Of a stretch of DNA of 64,000 nt, positions 1 to 12,212 are shown piece after piece. This stretch comes from Panonychus citri (taxonomy: Eukaryota > Arthropoda > Arachnida > Trombidiformes > Tetranychidae), in assembly GCF_014898815.1 (NCBI RefSeq), contig NW_026515445.1, positions 310,001 through 374,000 on the forward strand, read 5' to 3'. Positions within the stretch are counted from its first letter, which is position 1. Each line of letters opens with the position of its first letter. The notes beneath the pieces were generated by a model, which saw only the letters and a list, made by a program, of their open reading frames with translations, made no database searches and was not told where the DNA came from. The position numbers and the translations under genes are program-made.

Positions 1-2387
1 GTTTTCCTCAGGTTAACTTGACTTTCTCTCTCCTTGTGTGAACCATTACACTTTTCATTTGAGCTTCTATTTTTTTCCTCCGTAAATAAATTGATTGTTA
101 CCCTTTAATTGTTTACCTGTAAAAAAGAGAGAGAGAGAGAAAGGAAAAACAAAGAAAATAACAGAATAAAAAAAAAATGAAAGACAAAAAGAAGGAGAAA
201 AAGAAAGGCCGGACTGAGGCGTTGTAAGGTGTAGCCCAAGAAAAGATCCTATGGTTACCTTGATTTTTTTGCTTCTCTTACCTTTGAAGTTAAATTGTTA
301 TTTCAGGTAAACGGTCATTAGTTTATCCAATATAGTTAATGGTTAGAATGAAAGATGAAGATGAAGGAGGACCAATTCTAACAATCTGCCGACGTAAACT
401 ACTGTAGAAATGAAGAGACACCGAGAGAGAGAGAAAAAGAGATTGAGCAAAGAGGAAGAAAAACAAGAAGAAAAAAAGAGAAGATGAGAGTTGATATTCT
501 CTTATTTTTTTTGTTTCTTATTCTTCATCTTCTTCATCCTCCTCCTTCAACGAAGACAAAAAAAACATTCATCATTCACGAATTCACAATACAAAAGATC
601 CTATGGATTCGTAAGGTTAACGTTAAGGTGAAACATGAGACAAGAGAGAGAAAAAAGGAAGAAGAATATTTTTTTTTTCTTCAAACAAAAAGATCTTTTT
701 CTCTGATTATTTGTTACCTTTTCTTTTCCATCATCATCATTTCTTTCTAATCATCATCATCATCATTCTCATATCTTTTAAGACGATCCGAATTTTCTTG
801 TTTCTCTTGTCGAAAAAGACCTTTTTTCTATTGTCCCCATTGGGTAGATCATTTTTCGTTATTCTCTCTCTCTCTCTCTCAATTCTCATCATCTTCTAAT
901 CGTCTATCATTTAGAAGAAGAAGAGAAAATAATCAATCTCTACCTTTGGAATAAATAATAAAAGGTAATAATAAATATCTTCTCAAAGTTTTAACGAACT
1001 TTTCTTCATCTTCTTCACTGATTTAGATCTAAATATGTGGTAAACTCTATGGAAATTGACACACACCATAGACAGATGAATTCTAACCATTGGTTAGTCT
1101 TTTTTATCTATCAATATACAGAAAAAGAGAGACAATTAACAAAAGTCAATTTCTTCTCGGTTAAGGACAAGGTTAACAAATTGCTCGAAATAATAGATTT
1201 TTTTCTTCTTCTTCTCATCTTCTTACATGATAACATCTTAACCATAGATAGAGATGATAAGCCCACAGGGGAGATGAGATAAAGTTAGAAATCCTTTTAT
1301 CTGATTGAAAGTTAGAAGAAGATGATGATGGTGATAATAACGAAGAAGAAAGAAAAAGAAAGCTAAACTAGAAGAAGAAGATGATGATGAAGAAGAAGAA
1401 GAGAAAAAGAAAATAGAAAAAGATAACAAGGTAAATTGATATTAGAACTTGAAGTTAATAGTTATTAGAGTTGTTGGTTATTAATACTATTGATTATCGA
1501 CGATTGGACTTTATTGTTAACCAAGTTGAATTTGTTTCTTTCACTCTTCCTTATCATGTTATTGTTATTCGCCATCTTTTATCCTTCATCTTTAATCTTT
1601 ATCCTCAACATTATCAGTTTCACTGATTAGATAATGATAATCACTTTTGGCCTTCGAACTTTTCATCTTCGCTTTAGAACTGTTTCTTTTGACTCGTTGG
1701 CTTTTTTTCCTCTTTCTTTATTGTGTTGATCCTCTTTCTTTTCTTTCTTTTTCCAATGGTCAGTGTGATAAAGTGATCAATGGTCATCAGTTGTTATCCT
1801 TTTTCTTTCACTTAAACTTTGACTTTGAAACGTTTTCCAGTTAATCGTTTATCTTCAACATCATCTTGTTTACTTGTTTTCTTTGACATTTAATCAGTTT
1901 GTTTGTTTCTTCATTAGTTTCGTTCTTGGGGGTTTAATTGTTGTTCGCGATTGTTGATGCTGTTGCTAATTGTGTAAAATATGTATATATATAAATTGTA
2001 AAGGAAAATGATACAATAATTTGATTCCTTTGTGAGTTTATACAGGTAAATATATAGATACTATTGATATTATGTATGTATATATAAATGTGATGATGAG
2101 AGTGAAAGGATTTCATCAATTGGGATTACAATTTGTTTTTTCAAGTGTGTGTGTGTGTATATGATTATATAAAATATAAAGAAAAATTTTTTTCCAATAA
2201 GAGTTAATCAGATTGAATATTATGTATAACTCATAACAATATAAACTTTTGTCTTGAAACGTTTGATTTGAGTTGATCAATTGGTTTCAAGAGTTGTTGG
2301 TGTAAATTTTATATCACAATATTGGTCGATTATTGTTGATGGATGTTAATCAGTTTGAGTAATCATCATGGATTCTAAAATGTTTGA
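1..2387. other. Spacer, no recognisable gene; low-complexity GA/CT and ATC tracts
   Basis: I see no gene here. The stretch is rich in purine runs (GA and GAA near 120-220, 420-480 and 1310-1420), CT and TCATCA runs (510-560, 720-900) and a short GT run near 2143-2158. The open frames in it are short and made of Ser/Phe/Leu/Lys low-complexity translation of these repeats. It may include untranslated exons or a promoter of an unseen neighbour, but nothing supports a specific call. Confidence 0.5.
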
Positions 2388-3425
2388 TCACTTGTTTTTG
2401 ATTCGAACATCAATTAATGAACCATTTTCCATGTCTAAATCAGTTGGAGTTTCTTCACCGGTCAATTTTTCACCATCAAAGTCAAATATTAATTCTGATA
2501 GATTGTATTTCTTTATTTCTGCATATTGTTTCATTAGTTTTTCCATGGTTCCATTTTTATCCAGGTAAATGATTAGAGGTTGATCATGGCGACCATCTTG
2601 ATTGTTTCGAACTTTTATCTCAATAGAATTTGGATCTCGATGGACTTTGGTTTTCGTTGTTTTCTCAAGAGGTTCAGATCTTTCCTTGGCATAAGCTTCT
2701 AATACATCGACAATGGTCAAGTCTAGAGATTTAGCTGATTCATTGAACGTTAAAACTTTATCGTTATAAGTTATCACCAATTCATGAGTTCTTTTGGAAA
2801 CACCAAGACTTTTATAAAAAGAATTTAAATGTCTCAATATTCTTTCATTATAATCAACTGTAAATCTGTTGAATTTTCCATTGAATTTTAGTTTCAACTC
2901 AATTGTATCTGTTTTCCTTTCTTTCAATGGTTGGTTGGTGTCGACAAGAGTAATATCCAAATCGGGTTCAATTGATTCTTCACTGTGACCTTCAGTATAA
3001 ACAGAACCATCAGAATCTGATATAATATCGTCATCCATTACATCACTTTCATAGGCTTCACATTTGGGAACCATGAGAAAAGGTTTTACATCAATGGTTT
3101 CACGTTTTTTCGATTTGACTGAACGCTTTTCTTTTTTACCATTACGCTTTCCTCGTTTCGATTTTGTTTTTAGTTCATGGATTCCGCTCATTGATCCTGT
3201 TCTGCTTAAACCAACATCAATTACAATATCGTCATCGTCTTCATCATCCTTCGATTTATTATAAACTTTTCGAACAGGTTCACAATCAATAACACCAATT
3301 CTACCAGAAGAACAGCCTTTAAGTTGCTGCGGTTGTTGGACTTCATCTTTTTCCTCTGATTTACTTTCAAACTTCTTGTATTTGGCAGCAAATGATTTAC
3401 CACGATTCAAAATAAATCCGCTCAT
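2388..3425 (-). CDS. Rad60/NFATC2IP-like protein with two SUMO-like domains
   Basis: A single-exon frame of 345 residues from the ATG at 3425 to a TGA at 2388. A longer frame begins upstream at a TTG, but it adds a hydrophobic leader unlike this family, so I use the ATG giving MSGFILNRGK. The N-terminal half is disordered, Lys/Ser/Asp-rich, with basic nuclear-localisation-like clusters (residues 88-108). Residues about 172-246 and 267-345 form two ubiquitin-like beta-grasp domains, the second ending without a diglycine, as in the SUMO-like domains of Rad60, Esc2 and NIP45/NFATC2IP. Those proteins act in the nucleus with the SUMO E2 Ubc9 in genome stability and SUMO-targeted control. An acidic-hydrophobic stretch (DDDDIVIDV, residues 63-71) reads as a SUMO-interacting motif. 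The family call rests on domain order and composition; function is inferred. Confidence 0.82.
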   Translation of the reverse strand: MSGFILNRGKSFAAKYKKFESKSEEKDEVQQPQQLKGCSSGRIGVIDCEPVRKVYNKSKDDEDDDDIVIDVGLSRTGSMSGIHELKTKSKRGKRNGKKEKRSVKSKKRETIDVKPFLMVPKCEAYESDVMDDDIISDSDGSVYTEGHSEESIEPDLDITLVDTNQPLKERKTDTIELKLKFNGKFNRFTVDYNERILRHLNSFYKSLGVSKRTHELVITYNDKVLTFNESAKSLDLTIVDVLEAYAKERSEPLEKTTKTKVHRDPNSIEIKVRNNQDGRHDQPLIIYLDKNGTMEKLMKQYAEIKKYNLSELIFDFDGEKLTGEETPTDLDMENGSLIDVRIKNK

Positions 3426-4072
3426 TGGAAAAGAGAGCAAAAAATTTGGTAATAAGTAACAACGAACAAAAAAAGTAAATAACAAGAGAACAATCAAATT
3501 ACGATTTTAAATCAAAAGAAAATAATTTCTCATCAACATTAAATTCAAAAAGTAAACATGAAAATAATTAAAGACGAAACTGGTTACCGAATATCAGAAT
3601 CCACGCGGAAATACCAACACATTATAAATTCTATTCGACCAATTGCAAGTTCCAAAGAGCCAATATATGGAAATTTACTAATCGATCGAATATTCTAACT
3701 GGTTAATAAGCCAATTAAAGGGTAAAAATAATTATTCTAAATCACAATCAAATTAAATCATCGTTGAAACTCTAGGCCTCAACATAACCGAATATCTGAT
3801 TCCATGATATCGGTTCATCATATCAACTCCGAAGTTGAGATTAGTTGTTAAATCTGCTGATAGATGGCGGTAGCTTATGAAAGAAGAGGGAAATTTGGAT
3901 AAGTAAAAAAAGTTTTCGAAACAAAAGTTTTTTTTTCTTTTGGTAAAAATGATTTTATAAAAAAGTTTTCAAAAAAGGAGTTGATGGTTTATATGGCAAT
4001 TAACATCATGATTGTAGAAAATTTTTTTTTGTCTTTTTTTCTTAAGTTGGTTTAATTGGTTCGGAAACTGAA
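3426..4072. other. Intergenic spacer between SUMO-like gene and cuticle gene
   Basis: Contains the 5' flank of the SUMO-like gene (both neighbours lie on the minus strand) and the 3' flank of the cuticle gene. It is AT-rich with T and A homopolymers. I found no AATAAA on the minus strand close to the cuticle stop and no further coding sequence. Confidence 0.5.
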
Positions 4073-6293
4073 TTAGCTTCTGAAAAATTGATCTTCTTGT
4101 GATTCAGCGTCTTTCTTTTGTTCATCTTTTACTTGTGAGATGATTCGAGAAGCTGATGATGATTCGGGTTGATTGTTGAAAATTGATTGTTGAGATTGTT
4201 CAAATCTGACTGGAGCTTGGGTTGATGTGATGTAGAAAGGTTTCAAGATTCGTTGACCATTGAATTTGCCTGAAGATGCAGCGGATTTGATTGGGGCTGA
4301 AGCGGAGGCGAGGTTGGTTTTTCCTTGATTGTTGGCGGATGAGAATGAGTTTTGGGTTGGGGCGGGTTGAGGTTGGACGAAAAAGGTTGGACGGGGGCTG
4401 GGAGAGCTGGGAGAGCGGGTAAAGGAGCTGGGGAAACGACTCGAACAGCAACTCGACTTGGAGCAACTAATCGGCTTTTAGTGGCTCCTGAAGGAGATGA
4501 AGCGGACTTGATTGAGCCAAAGGAGTTTGAGGCTGAAGCTGAAGTTGAAGCGGTTTTAACTCCGGAGGCGGATGAAAGTGAGCCTGATGCAATTGGTTGA
4601 GCGGGTTGGAAGTTAAAAGTTTGGACTGGAAGTGGGGCTGGAGCGATGACGACTGGTCGAGCAACTGGAATGGGTTGAGGAGCTGGAAGAGGTTGAGGGA
4701 TGAAAGCGGGTTGTTGTTGGACAATCAAAGTGGGTCGGGGAAGGGGAGCAACTCTTGGGATCTCTTGGACAATAACAGGTTGGTAGTCGCTGAATAATTG
4801 TTGTTGTTGTTGGGAAATTGGAGCTGCGATTTGGACTGGCTTGAAGACTGGGTGGCAACTTGTTGTTGGACAGTTGGAGCGGGAACTGAGTGGATGATTT
4901 GTTGGGAGAAAGATTTTGGTGCTTGTGGAAGTGGAGCTGGAGCGGGAAGAGCAGCGGTTCCAAGTGATTGTTGGCTTGATTGTTGAGATTGTTGTTCAAA
5001 TCGATCATCGTCTTGCTTTTGTTGACTGAAAGCATCGAAAGCGGGTGAAGCTGATCCTTGGCTAACTGCTGGAGTTCGTTGGAAAGAGTTTACTGAAGGT
5101 AAAGCGGGAATTGGAGCACCAATGTATTGTCGAGGAGCATCTGGTCCAGGTTCGGCAACGGGTCCGAAAGCTCGAGCGATTTCCTCAGCTTTGGGCTGGG
5201 AGGTTTCCATGATTACTCCTGAAGGATTTTGTCTCTCAGTACCTGGTTCATTGGTAATGATTGAAGCTCTGAAACCATCGCCATCGGCAACATAGTGTAC
5301 AACTCGATTGATACCATCAGCACCAACCATGGTGTATGATCCGGTCACCTTTCGTCCATCTGAACTTTCAGATCGAGATGATCGTCCATCTGAACCAGGA
5401 GCATCATAACCAAAGGCATAAGGCTTAGGGGGACCATAAAGAGCATCCAAATCTGGACCAGCACCAGCGGGTTCTGGGGCTGGGGCTGGAGGAGGAGCGA
5501 GGAAAGGTAACGATTCAGGTCCAAGTGAACCCTCTGAGTCGGTTTGTCGTTGCTGGACAATGTTACTACCTCCTTTGGTGGCGAAAGCGACCGAGAGGAC
5601 GGACAATAAAACTACTACCTGAGAATAGAAAAAAAATTGACCAAAAAAAGAAATAATTAACAATTAGGTCAACATACTAATCAACTGATTGTAGACCGAT
5701 TAACTCTTTCTATCATAATTAAGTTCCAAACCATCATGATAAATATCATCATGCAAATGTGATTAGACTACAAATAAAATTTGATTACATTTTAAATCAT
5801 GAAAAGTTAAATTTTGATCTCTATATGTATTTATATGAATTTATATTTAATTACCCTGATCATCAATCAATTAAAACCAAAATAGTGTCATCTAATCAAT
5901 CACTTTAACCAAAATAAATCTTGTTAACAATCAACTGAACAAAAAGTTTATCAGAAAAACTAATCACTTCAATTAGCTTAAAATTAGCAAGGTAAACGAT
6001 ATGATAACATAACAATTTAAATGGTTAATTAAAAGAAACTAGATGAATCTAATCAACTTGCGATTGGTTTGATTGTGAATCGATTAGATTGGTTAATTGA
6101 TTGAGTATAACAATTAATCACAATGGTCGTGAATTCGAAGAAAAAAATTATATTCCTTGCACTTATTTTTTCCAATTCTCGAATTGGTTGGACACTTGAC
6201 GAAAAGTTTGTTTAGAAGAAAAAAGTTTTAAAGTTGATCGTAGACTTTAAAGTTTAATCTCAAGAATAATTTAGATTAACTTACCTTAATCAT
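4073..6293 (-). CDS. Secreted cuticle protein with chitin-binding RR domain (two frame breaks)
   Basis: Exon 1 (6285-6293) encodes only Met-Ile-Lys and ends at GTAAG. Exon 2 starts at 5618 after a polypyrimidine-CAG acceptor, giving an N-terminus MIKVVVLLSVLSVAFA that is a good signal peptide. The Rebers-Riddiford chitin-binding domain lies around 5250-5440, with the order PYAFGYDA, SRSESSDGRKVTGSY, ADGINRVVHYVADGDGFRA and TNEPGT; the last is typical of arachnid cuticle proteins. The rest is a long Pro/Ala/Gln-rich tail. The frame breaks at the GGG run 4850-4852 and again at the A5 run 4380-4384. In each case the next frame resumes cuticle-like sequence, ending QEDQFFRS at a TAA at 4073. Each break fits one missing base. 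The protein is expected in the procuticle, binding chitin. Sequence error or a broken allele are both possible. Confidence 0.9.
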
Positions 6294-6364
6294 GGTTATA
6301 ATCAAAAAGGTGAAACTTAATGAAACGATGAGAAACTAAGTCACTAGAGGAAACTGATGATTCC

Positions 6365-6416
6365 AACTGAGAAGATAAAATGAAAAGGAAGATTTTTATT
6401 CAGTCGTCTTTTTATA
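6365..6416 (-). promoter_or_regulatory. Candidate core promoter of the cuticle gene
   Basis: On the minus strand TATAAAAA lies at 6416-6409 and an arthropod initiator-like TCAGTT at 6370-6365, about 75 nt upstream of the ATG at 6293. The spacing between these two is somewhat longer than the usual 30 nt. A second, weaker ATAAAAA about 17 nt downstream of the first would fit better. This is a motif match only. Confidence 0.4.
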
Positions 6417-6523
6417 AACCTCGATGAACGAAAATTTCAAATTCGAGTGAGAAGGAAGACTGACCTCGTGAGGGAGATAAAAGGAAGATGATGGTGAAGA
6501 TGGTGAGGTAAAGAGAAGGAGGG

Positions 6524-6529
<6 letters not shown>

Positions 6530-6557
<28 letters not shown>
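6530..6557. repeat. (GA)n microsatellite upstream of cuticle gene
   Basis: An uninterrupted GA dinucleotide run just upstream of the cuticle promoter, followed by GATGATGA-rich DNA to about 6820. Confidence 0.9.
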
Positions 6558-9500
6558 TAAATATATGTAGGATGATTGATGATGATGAAGATAACGATGA
6601 AAGTGATCTTACGAGGTCTCTCTCACTAACGATAATCTTGAGTTCTAATGAAAAAAGAAACTACCGATTTCTTATTGAACGTAACCTTGTAATTAGAAGA
6701 CAGAGAGATGATATAAGAAATTTGATTCTATTCGATGATAATGATGAGAAAGATGATTAAAATGAAGAAGAAGATGAACAAGATGATGATGATGATGACG
6801 ATGATGGAGACGGAGAAAGTGATCTTACTAAGATTTCTGAGTTAATAAGATAATCTTTCAAAACCAATGAAAAGAATCCAAGGAATCAATTGATTTGGAA
6901 AATAATGTAACCTTGCATTGGAAAAACATTAAATATTAATAGAAAAGAAATTAAGAAGAAGACAGAGAGAGAAAGATGATCAAGATGATTGCGATGATTT
7001 TAAGAATTAAAAACAAATTGATGATCGAAAACAAGGTCACTTTTTCAATCCAGTTAATCTGAAGTACGAAGACTTAACTTGACCCTGGACGGAAAACGCC
7101 AACGTATTAGAACGAGTCGATTCGATGACGAACTCGACAAACAAATAACTCATTCGTTCAACACCGACATCGAGATTTTGATAATCATGATTAACATGAT
7201 TACGATTACAATGATTACATTTTTATTACGCGTTAATTGTCATCTCGAGAAAGTAAATTAATTTAAATTAAACTTTTCGCTTTAAATTAATTTGAAAACT
7301 TCGAAAGTAAGTCAATTGATGGAACCATTTCTTTTTCTTTCTCGAGCTTTAATTATAATGGTGATCAATGATTTCCAGTGACCTTTTAAGATCATTAATT
7401 AATTTTAATTTGATTAATTTTCACTTTTAATTTTGTAAATTGTTGAACAAAAATTGTTTGTTTGCAACAATTTAAAAAGTTAAACCAACGATTTGATTAC
7501 TTGATCAACTTTGTCTTTTTCATCTTAAAGTTTTTCTTCACTTTATGAGAAGTTAATTTGATTGTTTACTGATATTAGAAGTTGATAATTAACGATTTAA
7601 ATTGTGTGATTATAGTTTAGACCTTACGGCTAATTTAAATTCTCGGTTGATTGCAATTAGATTAATGGTAAAAAAATTAAATCTTCCCCAATGATTTTCA
7701 TATCTAAAGATAAACTTGAAAAGTAAAAGTTTTTTTTTCTCTCGATCTTGTTGATCAAATTAATTTAATTTCTCTTCCTGATTTACCAAAGTTAATTAAC
7801 TTAATTAATCTTCAAAGTTTTCACCTTATTTTATTTTCTTTAAATCATCTTCTCGTTTAATTAGCAGAAGTAATTAATCAACAATTACTTAATCATCGTT
7901 TTTTAAAATAATGTCTTCCCTCTTGATTCAATTTGAATCATTGTTTGACATTGAATTTAATACTTGATGTTTGTTAAATTGTAACTCATAAATGGACAAG
8001 GACAATTAGCTAATTGTAAGATAAACAATTAGGTTAGTAATTTAAATTTTTGAGTATTCAATTGCCAGCATTGATTGTAAACCAGTGACAAGAACAAAAT
8101 TCAAAACAATTAACACCTTAAATTACAATTAAGCTGAACAGAAGCAACAACAATTAAAGGTTTCATCATGTTACCCAATTGTTACAATCAATTGATTGTT
8201 TGTTTCAATACCTATAAAAAAAATGTAATCAGAGATATGGAAAATTAAATTATTAATGTTAATCAATGAACTAATCATTGAAATATGTTGTCAACAATAT
8301 AAGTAAATTGTTAATTGTGATGAGCAATGAAATGTTGTTTCAATTGTGATCATTTAAATTTTCAATTTAATTCCTTAATCATGATTAGGTTACTGATCAT
8401 CATTAAATCATCTAAACAAAAAGCTCAATGTTAATTCTGGGTTTTTCTTGATTCCTGCCATTCCCTGAAATCATTAACTAACGTTGATTGACTTCACAAT
8501 TAACGTTTAACTTTGTTAATTTCTTTGATTGTGATTAACTTTACCTTTGTCTTAAATGTATAATTTGTTTTCCTCCTTTGACCTAACAATTTAAATCAAT
8601 AAATTTACCTTGCTAATCATTAGATCGGTCAAGGTTGTTGCACAGTTTATTTATCGTCAAGTTAATTATCATCTTATAGATTCATGATTATTACTAAATT
8701 GCGATCATCATCAAAGTTAATCATCTTCTCAACTCATGGAGATTAGTTAATAATCCAAAATATCAAAAAGAAAACAAGACTAACAAGACTTTCCCTTTGG
8801 TCGCAATTTATTGCAATTGAAAACCTTGAAAATTGGATTTAAATTGATTACAATTAATTTACTTCTTTGCACTTTTAACAATTTTAAAACATTTACAATT
8901 AGAAACCTTTATAGATTGTCTTTAATTGCTAATCAATGATAATAATAGTGATTAACATCCAGGTAATGATCACATTGAAATTGTTGGTTTTGTATAAAAA
9001 TCACTTTGAAAAGGATTTAATTTTAATTAGTTTTCATTATCATCAATCAATTTGATTAAAAAATTGTCTTATGTTAACAATCAATTGATTTACTCAGGGA
9101 GATCAAAGGTAATTTCAAGATTAATCCTAAATTGATTGTTTCATAATCAATATTTCATTTTGATTCAATTTTCCTTATTAACCTTTTGTTTTAATCAACA
9201 ACAAACAACAACAAATAATAACAACAAAGTTAATCAAGTTAATTAGTTGTAATAATATTGATCATGAAATATCAATGAAAATCAAGAAGCAAATCAAGAA
9301 AAAAAAGTTAATCACTTGAAAGTGTGACTTTAAAATGAGAGGATTAAAATAGTTAATGATTGTATATCATCTTAATCATCATTGATTAGCCTTAATTAAA
9401 GTAAAGTACTAATGATGATACTTGACTGATTAACAATTAAAATGAAATAGTTTGTTACCTGTGGTAAAACCAAAGTTAATACATGATAATAATTGAGAAT

Positions 9501-12212
9501 ACAACTTTCAATTAAGGGAAAACGTGTCAACAAGAGCAATTTAAGTAAAAAAAAAATTAGTTAATTGTGCACAATAATCATGGTAACGTCTAAATGGTTC
9601 ACCAAGATTTAATTTCAATCGATTACAGTGAATCCTTGGAAAGTTATTACCCTGAGGCTGGTAAATAACATTAAGCTTGAACCTTTTACGAACATCAATT
9701 GAATAGTTTGCGCTTCGACTTTTTTACTCGCGTTAATTGGTCACAACTGATGAAGATGAGTTTGTCCTTAAGCTGTGAGTGTGTTATGATCATCGAAATG
9801 TTTAAAAGATTATCAGAGTTAATTGTTGCTCTGAGAGGTTGTGAATTAAGATTAGAGATAAAAGATGATCAAGAAGATCAAGAAGAAGAAGAAAAACAAA
9901 TTCGAATCCAATGAAAATGGAAAAAACGAAAAGAATTTGACCGGAAAAGGTGAGTTCGTTTTTATTACCTGTACCATCAACGAACAAACAAACAACGGTA
10001 ACGCGTGATATGCCTTAGATTAATTCTTAATCTGTGACAAGTTGATGGATAAATATTCTGCTCCAATTACACTTCCAATTGATAAACAAGGATTATCGTT
10101 AATTCAAGTTTTCTCTTGATTTTCCAAGTTTTTTTTTCGTCACTTTCTTTTTTCTCTTTCTTTTTCTTCTTCGCCTTCTCCGCTTTCACTTTATCAAGGT
10201 GATCTAACACTTGATGATTCGCAGGTAGTTGTTATTGTAGTTCGATAACGAGAGAGAGAGAGAGAAATTTAAAGTAATCCGACCCGTTGTTTTTTCGATT
10301 CCAAATAAAGACAATTCAAATAAAGAACCATTTCTAATCATCGATTAACCAATTATGTAAAATTAGCCTTGGTGATTTTGTTCAGGCTCTCTCTCTCTCT
10401 CTCGATTTTCAGGATTTCCTTTTCAATGTCAATCGTCTATTCCCCAATTAGTAAACTTTATGGTTTAATCAACAATTCACGGCAACAATCAGCCCGAAAA
10501 CAAGTAATCGATTAAGTTTTACTGATTATTCCCTTGGTAATTAGTAGCTGATCCATTGATTGATTACTTTCGATTGGTTTTCGATTATCTTTCCCATTAA
10601 TTTCTAGCATCTTTTTTTCGGCTGGATTGATGGTTGATAGATTATTAATGTACTTTGAATGTGTATTTAGTGTATGGATGCCATTTAATTGTAACATTTG
10701 GAGAGATGTTGTTGATCCCAATTGTGATAAATTAATTCAGGCTTTGGAAGCCTTGGAATAATTTTTAATCACTTTTCACTCTTCTTCTTAATTTCGAGTA
10801 ACTTTCCAACAGGTAAGACATAGTTACAGTTTCAAGAATTAGCAAATAAAACTGAAACTGACTCTTAATTAGATAGATCAATCACTTTAAGAGAGAGAGA
10901 AAAGTTAACAGGTCGTCTGATTGTCCAGAATAATTTTCTTCGTTTCTGGATTCTTGAATCTTCCAATTCGAATCAGTAATTTCATTATGAGTTAGCTTAT
11001 CATCATCATTAATAAAAAAAACCAGTCTTTAGTTTGTATCAGATTAATGATGGTGTTATATTGATGATTGAGAGTCTTGTTTGATTAACATGGGCTTTAG
11101 CATGACCGGTTAATTGATTCATCCTTGAGTTAATCCAAAGGAATCATTTGTCCACATTTGAAACCTCAGGTAATATCACATCAGAACAGGAATGATTTTC
11201 AATATTAATTTCTCGTAGTTTCCATATAGAGTTTGTATAGAAAGAGCAGAAAGATGTAACCGGAAGCCATATTGTATTCGTTGGTTACAGTCAACCGTTG
11301 ATCCGATTGATTAAAATCAAATTAGATTGTTGTCTTGACCCAAAAAAATGAAATGATTTTGTTATTGTTTTTTTTTCTCGGCAAATCATTGACCATAACC
11401 TGGTAACAAAAATGGTCCATCCCATGGTCATGGAGAGTCCAAGATAAAACCCACGACAATTTACACCAAGAGTTACACTTTTATATTGTTGATCCACCAA
11501 TGATTTGACAATCAATTAGATTGGGAAAATTTGATTTCCCAGATAAAAACAATTCCCACTCAAATCTATAAACGTTTTCCTTTTATACTTTCACTTTGTT
11601 GTTTACTTATTTGTGGTTCCAATTTCATTGATATTTAGCAAAAATATCGGTAACCATCAGTCAACTTGAAGAGAACAGCAATTAAATCATTAAAAATGAC
11701 CAGCCTAAATTTGGACAATTAAAGGAAAAGGATAAATTAATAAAATAATAAAAATGCATTAAAATTTTTGTGTCAAAATTAAATCTCTAAAGGGATAAAA
11801 CATTTTTGCTTTATTCCAATAAAAAAAAAACTTTATCTCTAAAATCTTTACACTCATCGATGGCTTACCTTTTAATTGATGATCCAGGAGGTCTTACAAA
11901 TTCACAATTGTATCAATTTAATTTGAAAAGTTACTATTTTTAAACAGGTAATTAGTTAATTGTCAAAATAAATTTTCCAAAATCGAATCAATTATTTTTC
12001 TCTTCTTTGCTGCCACCTTGTGATTAGAAAACAAACTAACCTTCACTGGAACAGCTGATTGACCACGTGACCGATTAACGATTGAAAATAAAAAATTTTC
12101 ATTAACTTTCAATTGAATCTTTTAATTAACTTTGTCACTAATTGAATTATTGTTTTCTGTTTTTGTTTTGTCTCTTTATTTGGTTGATTGTATTCTTTTT
12201 GTTAAATAGACT
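6558..12212. other. Large spacer between cuticle gene and clpP, no gene recognised
   Basis: About 5.6 kb of strongly AT-rich DNA with recurrent TTAATTG/CAATTAA words and short GA/CT tracts (10250-10266, 10386-10404). Several open frames of 60-75 codons occur (7079-7261, 9699-9914, 10512-10721, 11291-11515). None has a recognisable domain, a convincing start or matching splice sites, so I do not call them genes. Confidence 0.5.

Noticed and set aside
484..899. Two overlapping open frames rich in Phe/Leu/Ser/Ile
   Set aside because: They are translations of TTC/CAT/CTT simple repeats, with no domain and no supporting start or splice context.
1238..1429. Minus-strand frame of Ser/Phe runs
   Set aside because: Encoded by GAA/GAT repeats; not protein-like.
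7079..7261. Open frame with a mixed-composition beginning (after a TTG)
   Set aside because: No ATG, no acceptor upstream, and the second half collapses into AT-rich Ile/Thr/Met repeats.
10512..10721. Minus-strand 69-codon frame of plausible composition
   Set aside because: Begins at a TTG shortly after an in-frame stop, no convincing acceptor, no recognised domain.
11291..11515. Minus-strand frame with one hydrophobic segment
   Set aside because: Starts at a TTG, no homology recognised and no partner exons; could not be supported.
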